A stretch of 12,523 bases of DNA, taken from assembly GCA_947440895.1 (NCBI GenBank), contig CANETO010000020.1, forward strand, positions 1 through 12,523, read 5' to 3'. Positions 1 to 6,643 of this stretch are shown one piece after another. How positions within the stretch are numbered: the first letter of the stretch is position 1; every line of letters begins with the position of its first letter. Source of the stretch: Planctomycetaceae bacterium (GTDB lineage Bacteria > Planctomycetota > Planctomycetia > Pirellulales > UBA1268). The notes below the pieces were generated by a model. That model was not told where the DNA came from, ran no database searches, and saw only the letters and a program-made list of their open reading frames with translations. Made by a program: the position numbers and the translations under genes.

Positions 1-80
1 TCGGCCGCTACCGCAAGGTACTGGAGCAACTCGACGAGCCGTTCCCGTCCCCGTTTGTGCTGCAGGACATGCTCAAGTAA
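1..80 (+). CDS. 3' end of an unidentified protein (partial)
   Basis: An open frame enters from the left edge and stops at TAA 78-80. It encodes a C-terminal tail of 25 residues (GRYRKVLEQLDE, then PFPSPFVLQDMLK). The codon choice is GC-rich and looks coding, but the tail is too short to assign to a family and I do not recognise it. It converges on the CBS-domain gene, with a 76-nt spacer between the two stop codons that contains inverted repeats. The alternative is a chance open frame, because only 26 codons are visible. Confidence 0.5.
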   Translation, partial: GRYRKVLEQLDEPFPSPFVLQDMLK

Positions 81-126
81 GCGTCTTGAAAACTGGATCG
101 TGGCTGGTCGAGTGAGTCGTCGTCGA

Positions 127-168
127 CGCCTGGTACGTCAGGCGGACAGGATGTGGCTACGCCTGACG
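127..168. repeat. Overlapping inverted repeats between convergent genes
   Basis: CGCCTG (127-132) can pair with CAGGCG (139-144) across a 6-nt loop. The second arm, extended to CGTCAGGCG (136-144), is also a perfect 9-bp inverted repeat of CGCCTGACG (160-168) across 15 nt. The two hairpins share an arm and exclude each other. They lie between the stop codons of two convergent genes, and the last arm reaches into the end of the minus-strand gene, so a shared bidirectional terminator is plausible. Neither strand has a U-run after the stem, so a classical intrinsic terminator is not shown. Confidence 0.35.
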
Positions 169-1443
169 AATCAGTAGTTTGTCGATACGACGGCCATCCA
201 TGTCAACGACCTCGATGACGAGGCCTCGCCACCGCACGGTGTCGCCCGTGGCAGGAATCCGTTCGAGCTCGGCCAGCACGATCCCCGAGACGGTGGAGTA
301 GTCGCGGGGCACCGAGTCGAGCTTGATGCCGAGCGTATGGGCGAGGTCCTCGACGCCCGCGCCTCCGTCGACCAGCCACGAGCCATCCTCCCGCTGCACG
401 AAGTCCGACGTCTCCCGGCGATGCTCGTCGTGGATCTCGCCGACCAGTTCCTCCAGCACGTCCTCGAGCGTCACGAGTCCCTCCGTGCCGCCGTATTCGT
501 CAAGCACGACAGCGAGCTGGTTCTTTTCCTTCTGGAACAGTTCGAGCAGGCGATCGAGCGGCATCGTCTCCGGCACGAACAGGGCGCGGTGCATGATCTT
601 ACGGAGTTCGATGGGCCAGCCCATCCAGTTGTGCCGGAGAACGTCCCGCAGATAGACGTAGCCGAGGATGTGATCGAGTGATCCCTCGTAGACGGGCAGT
701 CGCGAATAGCCCGCCATGGCGATCGCCCCGAGCACCTCCCCTGGGGGTGTTTCAATGTCGAGCGCATCGAGATCGATACGCGGCCGCATGATGTCGCGCA
801 CCGTCCGTTCTCCAAGGCGGAGGGCCTCGGTGGCCACCGCCTGTTCCACGGCTTCGAGTACGCCCTCCGCGCGGCCGGTCTCCAGGAGGTGTTCGATGTC
901 GTCCACCGACACGCTCGGCCCATCCTGCTTGTGGGCTCCGAGGAGGGCGAGAACCGCGGACGTCGAGGCTCCCATCAGCCAGACCAGTGGTCTGGTGAGG
1001 CGGGCAAAGATCTTCATCGCCGGTGCTGCCAGCCGAGCGAAGTCTTCAGCCCGACGAAGCGCCAGTCGCTTGGGCACCAATTCGCCGAACAGGAGCGTGA
1101 CGAACGACAAGAGCACCACGAACGACGTCAGCGCGATCGGTCGTGCCGCTCCCGCCACGGCGGGCGGCGCATGCGTGGCAATCCACTTGGCGAGATCGCT
1201 CACGAGACTGTCGCCGCCGTAGGCCGCGGCGAGGGTGCCGACCAGCGTGATCCCGATCTGGACCGTGGGTAGGAATTGGTCGGGGCTCGAGGCCAGTTCG
1301 AGCGCCGCCTCGGCCGCCTTGTCGCCCGCCTCGGCCAATTGACGCAGTCGGCCGCGGCGGCTGGCAACGATCGCCATCTCGGCCCCGGAAAAAAACCCGT
1401 TGGCGAGGATCAGGGCAAACACGAGAAGGATTTCCGGCAGCAT
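157..1443 (-). CDS. CorC/HlyC (CNNM-type) CBS-domain membrane protein
   Basis: This 428-residue protein has the full architecture of the hemolysin C/CorC-type family. A DUF21/CNNM transmembrane domain covers about residues 1-170, with NGFFSGAEMA at 15-24 and GELVPKRLAL at 120-129. A CBS pair covers about 215-335, with GYSRLPVYEG and VVLDEYGGTEGLVTLEDVLE. A C-terminal CorC_HlyC domain covers about 348-426. Relatives in bacteria and animals are linked to Mg2+/Co2+ homeostasis or efflux; the old hemolysin name is misleading. The protein is predicted to sit in the cytoplasmic membrane with the CBS domains in the cytoplasm. The ATG start fits the family N-terminus although its Shine-Dalgarno is weak. 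It begins 12 nt after proB and is probably co-transcribed. The family call is firm; the substrate is unknown. Confidence 0.93.
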   Translation of the reverse strand: MLPEILLVFALILANGFFSGAEMAIVASRRGRLRQLAEAGDKAAEAALELASSPDQFLPTVQIGITLVGTLAAAYGGDSLVSDLAKWIATHAPPAVAGAARPIALTSFVVLLSFVTLLFGELVPKRLALRRAEDFARLAAPAMKIFARLTRPLVWLMGASTSAVLALLGAHKQDGPSVSVDDIEHLLETGRAEGVLEAVEQAVATEALRLGERTVRDIMRPRIDLDALDIETPPGEVLGAIAMAGYSRLPVYEGSLDHILGYVYLRDVLRHNWMGWPIELRKIMHRALFVPETMPLDRLLELFQKEKNQLAVVLDEYGGTEGLVTLEDVLEELVGEIHDEHRRETSDFVQREDGSWLVDGGAGVEDLAHTLGIKLDSVPRDYSTVSGIVLAELERIPATGDTVRWRGLVIEVVDMDGRRIDKLLIRQA

Positions 1444-1455
1444 GCGTGGGTTCGC

Positions 1456-2676
1456 TCAGGTCGTCGGGGCGTCGGATTCACCTGGGAGATTGTCGCCGTT
1501 CTGGGCGGCATCCCCCCGGCTGATGACGGCGAGATTGTCGCGGTGCACGACTTCCTCATAGGGGCAGTAGCCCAACACGGCGGCGATCTGCTCGGTTTTC
1601 ATCCCGGCGATCCGCCGTAATTCGTCGAGCGAGTAGTTGACGAGTCCGCGGGCGAACACCCGGCCGTCGACCGTGGCCAGGGAGACCACGTCGCCTGTCG
1701 CGAACGAGCCCTCGATCCCGGTGACACCAGCCGCCAATAGGCTGCGGCCCCGGCCCACCACCGCCTCCCGGGCGCCGGCATCGACGATCACCCGGCCGCG
1801 GGCGTCGGCCGACCAGCCCAGCCACCGTTTCCATGCCGGCATCGCTGTCTCCCGCCCCACAAAGAGCGTGCCTGCCGACTCGCCACGGCAGATTCGGTCG
1901 AGGATCTGGTCGTCTCTTCCCGATGCGATCACACAGTGGCCGCCTGCCTCCGTGACGATCTCCGCCGCCGCGATCTTGCTCGCCATCCCACCCTTGGACA
2001 GGCCGCCCAGCCGATCGCAGGCCAAACCGGCTACGGCGGCGTCGATTCGCGTCACGGTGGCCAGTCGGGTGGCGGCAGGATCCGATGGATGGCGGTCGAA
2101 GAGCCCCTCGACATCGGAGAGGAGGACGAGCAGCGGGGCCCCCAGCAGCGTGGCCACGAGCGCCGCCAGTCGGTCATTGTCGCCGAAGGACGTCTTCAGT
2201 TCCTCGACGCTCACCGTGTCGTTTTCGTTGATGATCGGGATCGCGCCATAATCGAGCAAGGCGCGAAGCGTGTTGCGGATGTTGAGGTAGCGGGCCCGAT
2301 CCTTGAGATCGTCTGCTACCAGGAGCACCTGCGCGGCATGGCGTCCCTGGGCGCGGAGCACCCGTTCGTAGGCCTCAATCAGGCAGCTCTGCCCAATGGC
2401 CGCCACGGCCTGCAGATGGGCCAGTTCCTGGGGCCGCTTGGTCAGCCCCATCCGTCCCATGCCGGCCCCCACGGCCCCCGAGCTGACGAGCACCACCTGA
2501 CGCCCCTGGGCCAGGATTCCGTCGAATTGGCGACCGAGCGACTCGATGCGGGCCGTGTCCAGAAGGCCGTCAGGGCCGGTGAGCACGCGGGTGCCGACCT
2601 TGACGACGATCAGCCTCGCGGCAGCGGCGATTTCGGTGCGAAGCGGGTCAGTCATGGGGCGTGTCTGGGTGGCCAT
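1456..2676 (-). CDS. proB: Glutamate 5-kinase (proline biosynthesis)
   Basis: Glutamate 5-kinase phosphorylates L-glutamate with ATP in the first step of proline synthesis, in the cytosol. The amino-acid kinase domain is complete: LIVVKVGTRVLTG (22-34), VLVSSGAVGAGMGRMGL, the INENDTVS motif and FGDNDRLAALVA. A PUA domain follows (about 295-375), ending in the family-typical ARGLVNYSLDELRRIAG and YEEVVHRDNL. At 406 residues it is longer than the roughly 370-residue E. coli form, with a tail of about 25 residues after the PUA domain. Neither the ATG at 2676 nor the in-frame ATG at 2655 (Met8) has a Shine-Dalgarno, so the start is uncertain by 7 codons. No proA is present in the window. It is probably transcribed with the CBS-domain gene 12 nt downstream. 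Confidence 0.96.
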   Translation of the reverse strand: MATQTRPMTDPLRTEIAAAARLIVVKVGTRVLTGPDGLLDTARIESLGRQFDGILAQGRQVVLVSSGAVGAGMGRMGLTKRPQELAHLQAVAAIGQSCLIEAYERVLRAQGRHAAQVLLVADDLKDRARYLNIRNTLRALLDYGAIPIINENDTVSVEELKTSFGDNDRLAALVATLLGAPLLVLLSDVEGLFDRHPSDPAATRLATVTRIDAAVAGLACDRLGGLSKGGMASKIAAAEIVTEAGGHCVIASGRDDQILDRICRGESAGTLFVGRETAMPAWKRWLGWSADARGRVIVDAGAREAVVGRGRSLLAAGVTGIEGSFATGDVVSLATVDGRVFARGLVNYSLDELRRIAGMKTEQIAAVLGYCPYEEVVHRDNLAVISRGDAAQNGDNLPGESDAPTT

Positions 2677-2888
2677 TCGAGGCTGGACAGGGGTTGGATA
2701 CGGTGGAAAATCGTTCAGAAAATGGGACAGAGGATTCGGACAGTCGTCGGTTCAGAGCCGCGAGGATAAATCCCCGAGACCGCATCCTACCGTTCGTGGG
2801 GGAGGAGAGGCCACAGAGACGGCCGCCGTGGCCCTGACGACTGCGAAATCACCTCGCGCTGCAAATCACGGCCCGTGCGGGACAACGG

Positions 2889-2918
2889 TTGAGGCGGTAG
2901 GTCCCGAGGGCGTATAGT
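2889..2918 (+). promoter_or_regulatory. Candidate sigma-70-like promoter for purF
   Basis: TTGAGG (2889-2894) and TATAGT (2913-2918) are separated by 18 nt. They match the -35 consensus at 4 of 6 positions and the -10 consensus at 5 of 6. Transcription would start near 2925 and leave a leader of about 65 nt before purF. This is the best promoter-like pair in the window, and it points at a gene that needs one because its upstream neighbour is divergent. Confidence 0.5.
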
Positions 2919-2979
2919 GCTCTTGTGCCGGTAATGGAATACGGCCAGCCCACCGCGGGGCAACTGCGGAGCACCTTTC

Positions 2980-2983
2980 AGGG
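2980..2983 (+). promoter_or_regulatory. Ribosome binding site deciding a TTG start for purF
   Basis: AGGG at 2980-2983 lies 8 nt before TTG 2992, a good spacing, but only 2 nt before GTG 2986. A further GGAG at 2968-2971 is 14 nt from the GTG. This favours initiation at TTG 2992, which gives the N-terminus MSELHHEC. Confidence 0.45.
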
Positions 2984-2991
2984 CCGTGCGC

Positions 2992-4590
2992 TTGAGTGAA
3001 CTACATCACGAGTGCGGGCTGGTAGCCATCTACCATCTCCCCTGCCGCGACGGGGCTGAACCCAGCCATCTCTGCCCGGCCCAGGGGCCTGAGGAGGTGT
3101 CGCGGCTCGTGCCACGGATGCTGCTCGACATCCAGAACCGGGGCCAGCTCTCCGCCGGGATGACCGTCTGGAATCCCGACCGCAGCCAACTCCTCGCCAC
3201 GATCAAGGACGTGGGAAGTGTGAGCGAGGTGTTTCGCCTCAGCCACCGTGGCAAATACGAGGCACTGATGGCCCAGCACACCGGCCGGGCTGCCATCGGC
3301 CATGTTCGCTACGCCACCTGTGGCGCCGAGGACCGTGGCTATGCCCAGCCGCTGGAGCGGCCCCATATTCAGAAGCGGAAGTGGTTCTCCTTCGGATTCA
3401 ATGGGCAACTGGCCAACTACATGGAATTGCGGGCGGAGATCCTCGCCAACGACGAGAACCATCTCGCCCGCGACAACGACACCGAAGTGATCATGCACGC
3501 CATCGGCAACGAGTTGTCGGGGGCTGCCGATCCTGACCCCATCGAACTGCTGGCGACGATTTCCAAAAGGTTCGACGGTGCCTGGAATATCGCCATGCTT
3601 GACGCCTGTGGCCGGATGATCGTGGCCCGGGATCCGCTCGGCATCCGGCCGATGGAATACGCACAACTCGGCCCCCTCGTCGCCGCCGCCAGTGAGAGCG
3701 TCGCCCTGCTCAATCTCGGCTTCCCTGCCGAATCGATCCGGTCGCTCAAGCCGGGGACCGCGCTCATCGTTGATGGTGAGAGCGTGCGGGTTGAGCGGTT
3801 TGCCGAAAGTCCGAAGCAGGCCCATTGCTTCTTCGAATGGGTCTACTTCGCCAATGTCGCCAGCACGATGGACGAACGCAGTGTGTATCTGTCGCGGAAG
3901 CAACTGGGCGAGGAATTGGCCCGACTGGAGACCATTTCGATCGACGCCGACACCGTCGTCGTGCCCGTCCCCGACACGAGCAAGGCGGCCGCCGACGCCA
4001 TGGCCTACCGGCTGTCGATTCCGTCGGTGGAGGGGCTGATCCGCAACCGCTACACCGGCCGCACCTTCATCGATGGTGCCTCGAGCCGACGTCAGAAGGC
4101 CGAGTCGAAGTACACGCCGCTCCGCGAGGTGCTGGAGGGCAAGCGTGTGATCCTGGTCGAGGACTCGATCGTGCGGAGCACGACGATGAAAGTCTTGCTG
4201 GGCCGGATGCGGTCGTTGGGGCTTGCCCGTGAGATCCATGTCAGGATCGCCTGTCCGCCGATCGTGGCACCCTGCTTCTATGGCATCGACATGTCGACGA
4301 TCGACGAACTCTTTGCCCCGCAGTTCCTCCGCGGGGGCGTGCTCACCGAAGAGGCGCAGGCGGAGATGGCGGCCCGGCTGGGGGCCGACTCGCTCCGGTA
4401 TCTCCCCGTGGAATCGGTGGCGCGATCGATCGGGTTCGACCCCTCGGAACTCTGTCAGGCCTGCCTGACGGGCCACTACCCCACGCCCGCCGGTGAACGG
4501 CTGTATGAGATCGCCCTGTCGCAGACAGGCCTGGGAGACGCCTGCCGCGGTGGATCGGGCCGCACGTACGAGGCGGCATCAATCAAGTAG
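2992..4590 (+). CDS. purF: Amidophosphoribosyltransferase (PurF-like)
   Basis: PurF makes phosphoribosylamine from PRPP and glutamine, the first committed step of purine synthesis. The N-terminal class II glutaminase has a candidate nucleophile Cys8 behind a short propeptide (MSELHHE), then RGQLSAGM, GHVRYAT, FNGQLAN (136-142) and DTEVIMHAI. The C-terminal phosphoribosyltransferase domain has RNRYTGRTFI and the PRPP loop VILVEDSIVRSTT (386-398). Four cysteines at 279, 428, 488 and 491 (CxxC) match the [4Fe-4S] ligand pattern of the Bacillus-type enzyme. Oddities are NGQ where most relatives have NGN, E and S where the PRPP loop usually has D and G, and about 20 extra residues near the N-terminus. 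A divergent paralog is possible. GTG 2986 is an alternative start. The 3' end overlaps trmB by 8 bp. Confidence 0.9.
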   Translation: MSELHHECGLVAIYHLPCRDGAEPSHLCPAQGPEEVSRLVPRMLLDIQNRGQLSAGMTVWNPDRSQLLATIKDVGSVSEVFRLSHRGKYEALMAQHTGRAAIGHVRYATCGAEDRGYAQPLERPHIQKRKWFSFGFNGQLANYMELRAEILANDENHLARDNDTEVIMHAIGNELSGAADPDPIELLATISKRFDGAWNIAMLDACGRMIVARDPLGIRPMEYAQLGPLVAAASESVALLNLGFPAESIRSLKPGTALIVDGESVRVERFAESPKQAHCFFEWVYFANVASTMDERSVYLSRKQLGEELARLETISIDADTVVVPVPDTSKAAADAMAYRLSIPSVEGLIRNRYTGRTFIDGASSRRQKAESKYTPLREVLEGKRVILVEDSIVRSTTMKVLLGRMRSLGLAREIHVRIACPPIVAPCFYGIDMSTIDELFAPQFLRGGVLTEEAQAEMAARLGADSLRYLPVESVARSIGFDPSELCQACLTGHYPTPAGERLYEIALSQTGLGDACRGGSGRTYEAASIK

Positions 4591-5266
4591 GGCCAACGTC
4601 TGTCCGCACGCATGTCGGCGGAGCGTCGGAGCGTTCGAGTAGGGCCCGCCAGACCGGTTCGCCGGCCAGTCGTGTGCGTCGTTCGAAGTGGGTCTGGTAG
4701 TCGAGATCGTGCTCCGCCGCTCGGGCCTCCACGTCACGGGCCGAGGAGAAAAGCCCCGTGCCCCGCGCCGCGGCCATTGCCTCGTGGAAATACTCCTCCA
4801 CGTCGGTCCAGACATGCAGGTGGCCGCCGGGAATGAGCACCCGGCCTGCGTGGGTCAGAAAGAGGTCGGAGAGCACCCGCCGTTTCCGATGCCGGGCTTT
4901 CCACCAGGGATCGGGAAAGTAGACATGAATTCCCGCCAGGCACGCATCGGGCAGCAGGCTGCGGGTGAGGTAGGTGGCATCGCCATGGATGATCCTGGCG
5001 TTGGCGGCCCGCTGGGCGGCAATCTTTCCACCACAGAGACGGGCATAGCCGCCGCTGATTTCGACCCCCAGGAAATTCAGGTCGGGCCGTGCCGCCGAGG
5101 CGGTCGCGAGAAACAGCCCCTTGCCGCTGCCCACCTCCATCTCCACTGGTGCCCGGCCTGGGAACAGGCTCTGAGGATCGAGCGGGGACGGCAGGGCTGC
5201 CAGTTCGAGCAGATGGGTGGAGAGATCGAGCGACGGATCAGGTTTTCGGGGAGGGCGACGCGGCAT
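4583..5266 (-). CDS. trmB: tRNA (guanine-N7-)-methyltransferase
   Basis: TrmB uses S-adenosylmethionine to methylate N7 of G46 in the tRNA variable loop. The 227-residue product has SAM motif I EVGSGKG (44-50), LGVEISGGYARLC (66-78) and the family hallmark VYFPDPWWKARHRKRR (115-130). TDVEEYF (154-160) follows, and the C-terminal THFERRTRLAGEPVW fits as well. The frame stays open up to a TTG at 5320, but that lies inside the FabZ-like gene. I chose ATG 5266 because MPRRPPRKPDPSLDL fits the family start; no clear Shine-Dalgarno precedes it. It begins 22 nt after the FabZ-like stop, so it probably ends a minus-strand operon, and it overlaps the convergent purF end by 8 bp. Confidence 0.95.
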   Translation of the reverse strand: MPRRPPRKPDPSLDLSTHLLELAALPSPLDPQSLFPGRAPVEMEVGSGKGLFLATASAARPDLNFLGVEISGGYARLCGGKIAAQRAANARIIHGDATYLTRSLLPDACLAGIHVYFPDPWWKARHRKRRVLSDLFLTHAGRVLIPGGHLHVWTDVEEYFHEAMAAARGTGLFSSARDVEARAAEHDLDYQTHFERRTRLAGEPVWRALLERSDAPPTCVRTDVGPT

Positions 5267-5288
5267 GGGAGGGTGCAATGGCCGGAGG

Positions 5289-5813
5289 TCATTCAGCCGG
5301 GCTGCCCGCAGCGCCAGCAAGTGCGTCGACCGGCAGGGGGACTCCTTTGATCATGCCATCCACGACGATTCGATCACGGACGAGCCCCTGAAAGCGACAG
5401 ACGATCATCGCCCGCGGACGCACCCGAACCCGCTCCACCGCGATCACCAGACGGTCGCCGGGGACGACCGGCTCCCGGAAGCGAACCTCCTCCAGGCCAC
5501 CGAAGCCGATCACTTTGGCGTCGAGCAGGTTGTAGCGATGCGTGTAATAGCTGGAGAGTTGGGCGGCAGCTTCGCACATCATGACGCCGGGCATGAGCGG
5601 CATCACAGGGAAATGGCCACGCACCCAGAACTCATCGCGGGTGATGTCCTTGTAGCCCACGCACAGACCGCGGGACTGATCCTCATGGACGATTGCCGTC
5701 AACTGTTCCATCTCGAAACGCTGCATGTTCCAGCGGCGAATCTCGTGGATGTCAGCTATGACACGTTCGAGATCGTACTCGCTCGGATGGATGATGTAGT
5801 CGCGCGGAGGCAC
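5289..5813 (-). CDS. FabZ-like 3-hydroxyacyl-ACP dehydratase
   Basis: A hotdog-fold dehydratase of the FabZ/FabA family, which removes water from 3-hydroxyacyl-ACP in fatty acid elongation. Its motif GHFPVMPLMPGVMMCEAAAQ places His67 and Glu81 14 residues apart, the spacing of the FabZ catalytic pair. GFGGLEEVRFREPVVPGDRL follows, as expected for the fold. At 174 residues it is longer than E. coli FabZ (about 150), with the extra length at the N-terminus. The start is GTG 5813, with only a weak GGGA upstream. Planctomycetes often carry several FabZ-like paralogs, so a role in another acyl pathway is possible. Both neighbours on the strand are close: the 32-residue ORF 36 nt upstream and trmB 22 nt downstream. 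Confidence 0.9.
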   Translation of the reverse strand: MPPRDYIIHPSEYDLERVIADIHEIRRWNMQRFEMEQLTAIVHEDQSRGLCVGYKDITRDEFWVRGHFPVMPLMPGVMMCEAAAQLSSYYTHRYNLLDAKVIGFGGLEEVRFREPVVPGDRLVIAVERVRVRPRAMIVCRFQGLVRDRIVVDGMIKGVPLPVDALAGAAGSPAE

Positions 5814-5849
5814 AGCGGTCGCTTTCCCGGTTCTCGGGGAGGAGGGGTC

Positions 5850-5948
5850 TTAGGTGCGGATGTGCTTGCGCTTGGCCTTCCGGGCCTTGCTGTTGGCGGG
5901 CCGGGAGCCATGGTTGGCTTTTTTGAGCGTGCGATGTGGCTTGGCCAT
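5850..5948 (-). CDS. 32-residue, very basic small protein
   Basis: A short frame from ATG 5948 to TAA 5850 encodes MAKPHRTLKKANHG followed by SRPANSKARKAKRKHIRT. Twelve of 32 residues are Lys or Arg and three more are His. The ATG has a good Shine-Dalgarno, GGAG with an 8-nt spacer, which is better than those of most neighbours. Composition and size recall tiny ribosomal proteins such as bTHX or bS22, but I cannot align it with confidence to either. A role in RNA or ribosome binding is inference. It precedes the FabZ-like gene by 36 nt and is probably co-transcribed with it. It could be missed by gene callers because of its length. Confidence 0.75.
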   Translation of the reverse strand: MAKPHRTLKKANHGSRPANSKARKAKRKHIRT

Positions 5949-5989
5949 CGAGAAAACTCCAGAGTCGGGGCAACGGAAACGCAGTCACA

Positions 5990-6025
5990 TGCGCGACGCG
6001 ATCGCGGAGTTGTACCACGCCTTTG
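5990..6025 (-). promoter_or_regulatory. Weak candidate promoter for the small basic ORF
   Basis: Read on the minus strand, TGGTACAAC resembles an extended -10 (TG, then TACAAC), with a TGGAAC-like -35 about 17 nt upstream. It lies in the 119-nt gap between the small membrane protein gene and the 32-residue ORF and would give a short leader. The -35 matches only about half of the consensus, so this is tentative, and the boundaries given are approximate. Confidence 0.2.
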
Positions 6026-6038
6026 GATACGGTTCCAT

Positions 6039-6066
6039 CCTGCCTGACGCGTGGCCGGGAGGCAGG
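6039..6066 (-). terminator. Hairpin directly after the 175-aa gene
   Basis: CCTGCCT (6039-6045) and AGGCAGG (6060-6066) form a 7-bp GC-rich stem with a 14-nt loop, one base past the stop codon of the membrane protein gene. No U-run follows on the minus strand, so it may be a weak terminator, an mRNA 3'-end stabiliser or chance. Confidence 0.3.
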
Positions 6067-6067
6067 C

Positions 6068-6595
6068 TCAGGTCCGCCGTGGCGAGGGGGGCGTGGCTCC
6101 GGGGGGTGGAAGCGACGCACGTTCCGCGGCCAGCGACTCCCGGAGGCTTGTGCGGACGATTTCCACGAAACTCGCCCCCAGGAAACCGAACAGGCCACCC
6201 ACGACTGCCGATGATGCACCGCCCAGCAGGGCCCCCGCCGGCGAACTGGCGGTGAGCCACCAGAGTGCGAGCGTGCCCGCCGTGCCGCCGCAGACGGCGC
6301 CGATCCCGGCAGACACCGGTACCAGCCGTCCCAGGCTGGACCGGCGTTCGAGGTGCGTGGGGGCTGCCACTGGCAGGGATTCGGTGGAGGTCTCTCGGGC
6401 GGCCCTCCGCCGGCTCGACAGATCCTGGTCGGTCGCCTCGCGGAGCCTCGTGCCGATGGCGTTGCCAGCCACATGCATCGCCACGCTGGCCACGAGCACA
6501 GCGGCAGCCATCCACCCAGCGAGCCCCAGCCAGCCAATCGCCGCGCAGGCGAGTGCCAGGACGACCGCCAACCAAGAATAGGTCACTAGACGCAT
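6068..6595 (-). CDS. Hypothetical four-helix membrane protein
   Basis: I do not recognise a named family. The 175-residue protein has two hydrophobic helices near the N-terminus (about 3-23 and 25-46). A polar, Arg-rich loop follows (about 48-90, with RLREATDQDLSSRRRAARE). Two more Gly/Ala-rich helices come next (about 92-113 and 118-147), with a short Pro-rich tail ending PPPGATPPSPRRT. GGVVG-like and GAxxG glycine patterns in the last helices suggest tight helix packing. The start is well supported: GGAGGG sits 6 nt before ATG 6595. The gene begins 48 nt after the second toroid protein and is likely in one transcript with it, so a shared envelope role is possible but unproven. Confidence 0.82.
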   Translation of the reverse strand: MRLVTYSWLAVVLALACAAIGWLGLAGWMAAAVLVASVAMHVAGNAIGTRLREATDQDLSSRRRAARETSTESLPVAAPTHLERRSSLGRLVPVSAGIGAVCGGTAGTLALWWLTASSPAGALLGGASSAVVGGLFGFLGASFVEIVRTSLRESLAAERASLPPPGATPPSPRRT

Positions 6596-6643
6596 GCGCT
6601 ACCCTCCACACGGTGCAGTGTAGCCACTCGGATCGGCGCGGCC

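Larger units (their letters stand above)
2677..2985. other. Divergent intergenic region, proB / purF
   Basis: About 310 nt without a convincing gene. It contains the purF promoter candidate near 2889-2918 and the purF ribosome site. A modest hairpin has arms GGCCAC (2809-2814) and GTGGCC (2828-2833) with a 13-nt loop. The proB side must carry a minus-strand promoter, but no good -35/-10 pair stands out. Plus-strand open frames running through here continue from the antisense of proB and look like high-GC shadows. No tRNA or known riboswitch fold was recognised. Confidence 0.6.

Noticed and set aside
1936..2769. 277-residue plus-strand frame opposite proB
   Set aside because: Antisense shadow of proB; no motif and no ribosome site.
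2677..2985. tRNA or small RNA gene between proB and purF
   Set aside because: No cloverleaf or known RNA motif could be recognised; only a 6-bp hairpin is present.
3001..4476. 491-residue open frame antisense to purF
   Set aside because: It lies entirely opposite a clear enzyme gene and has biased, low-meaning composition (many Arg, His, Gly), as expected for a high-GC antisense shadow.
4583..5320. Longer trmB starting at 5320
   Set aside because: That codon is TTG within the upstream FabZ-like gene; ATG 5266 fits the family N-terminus.
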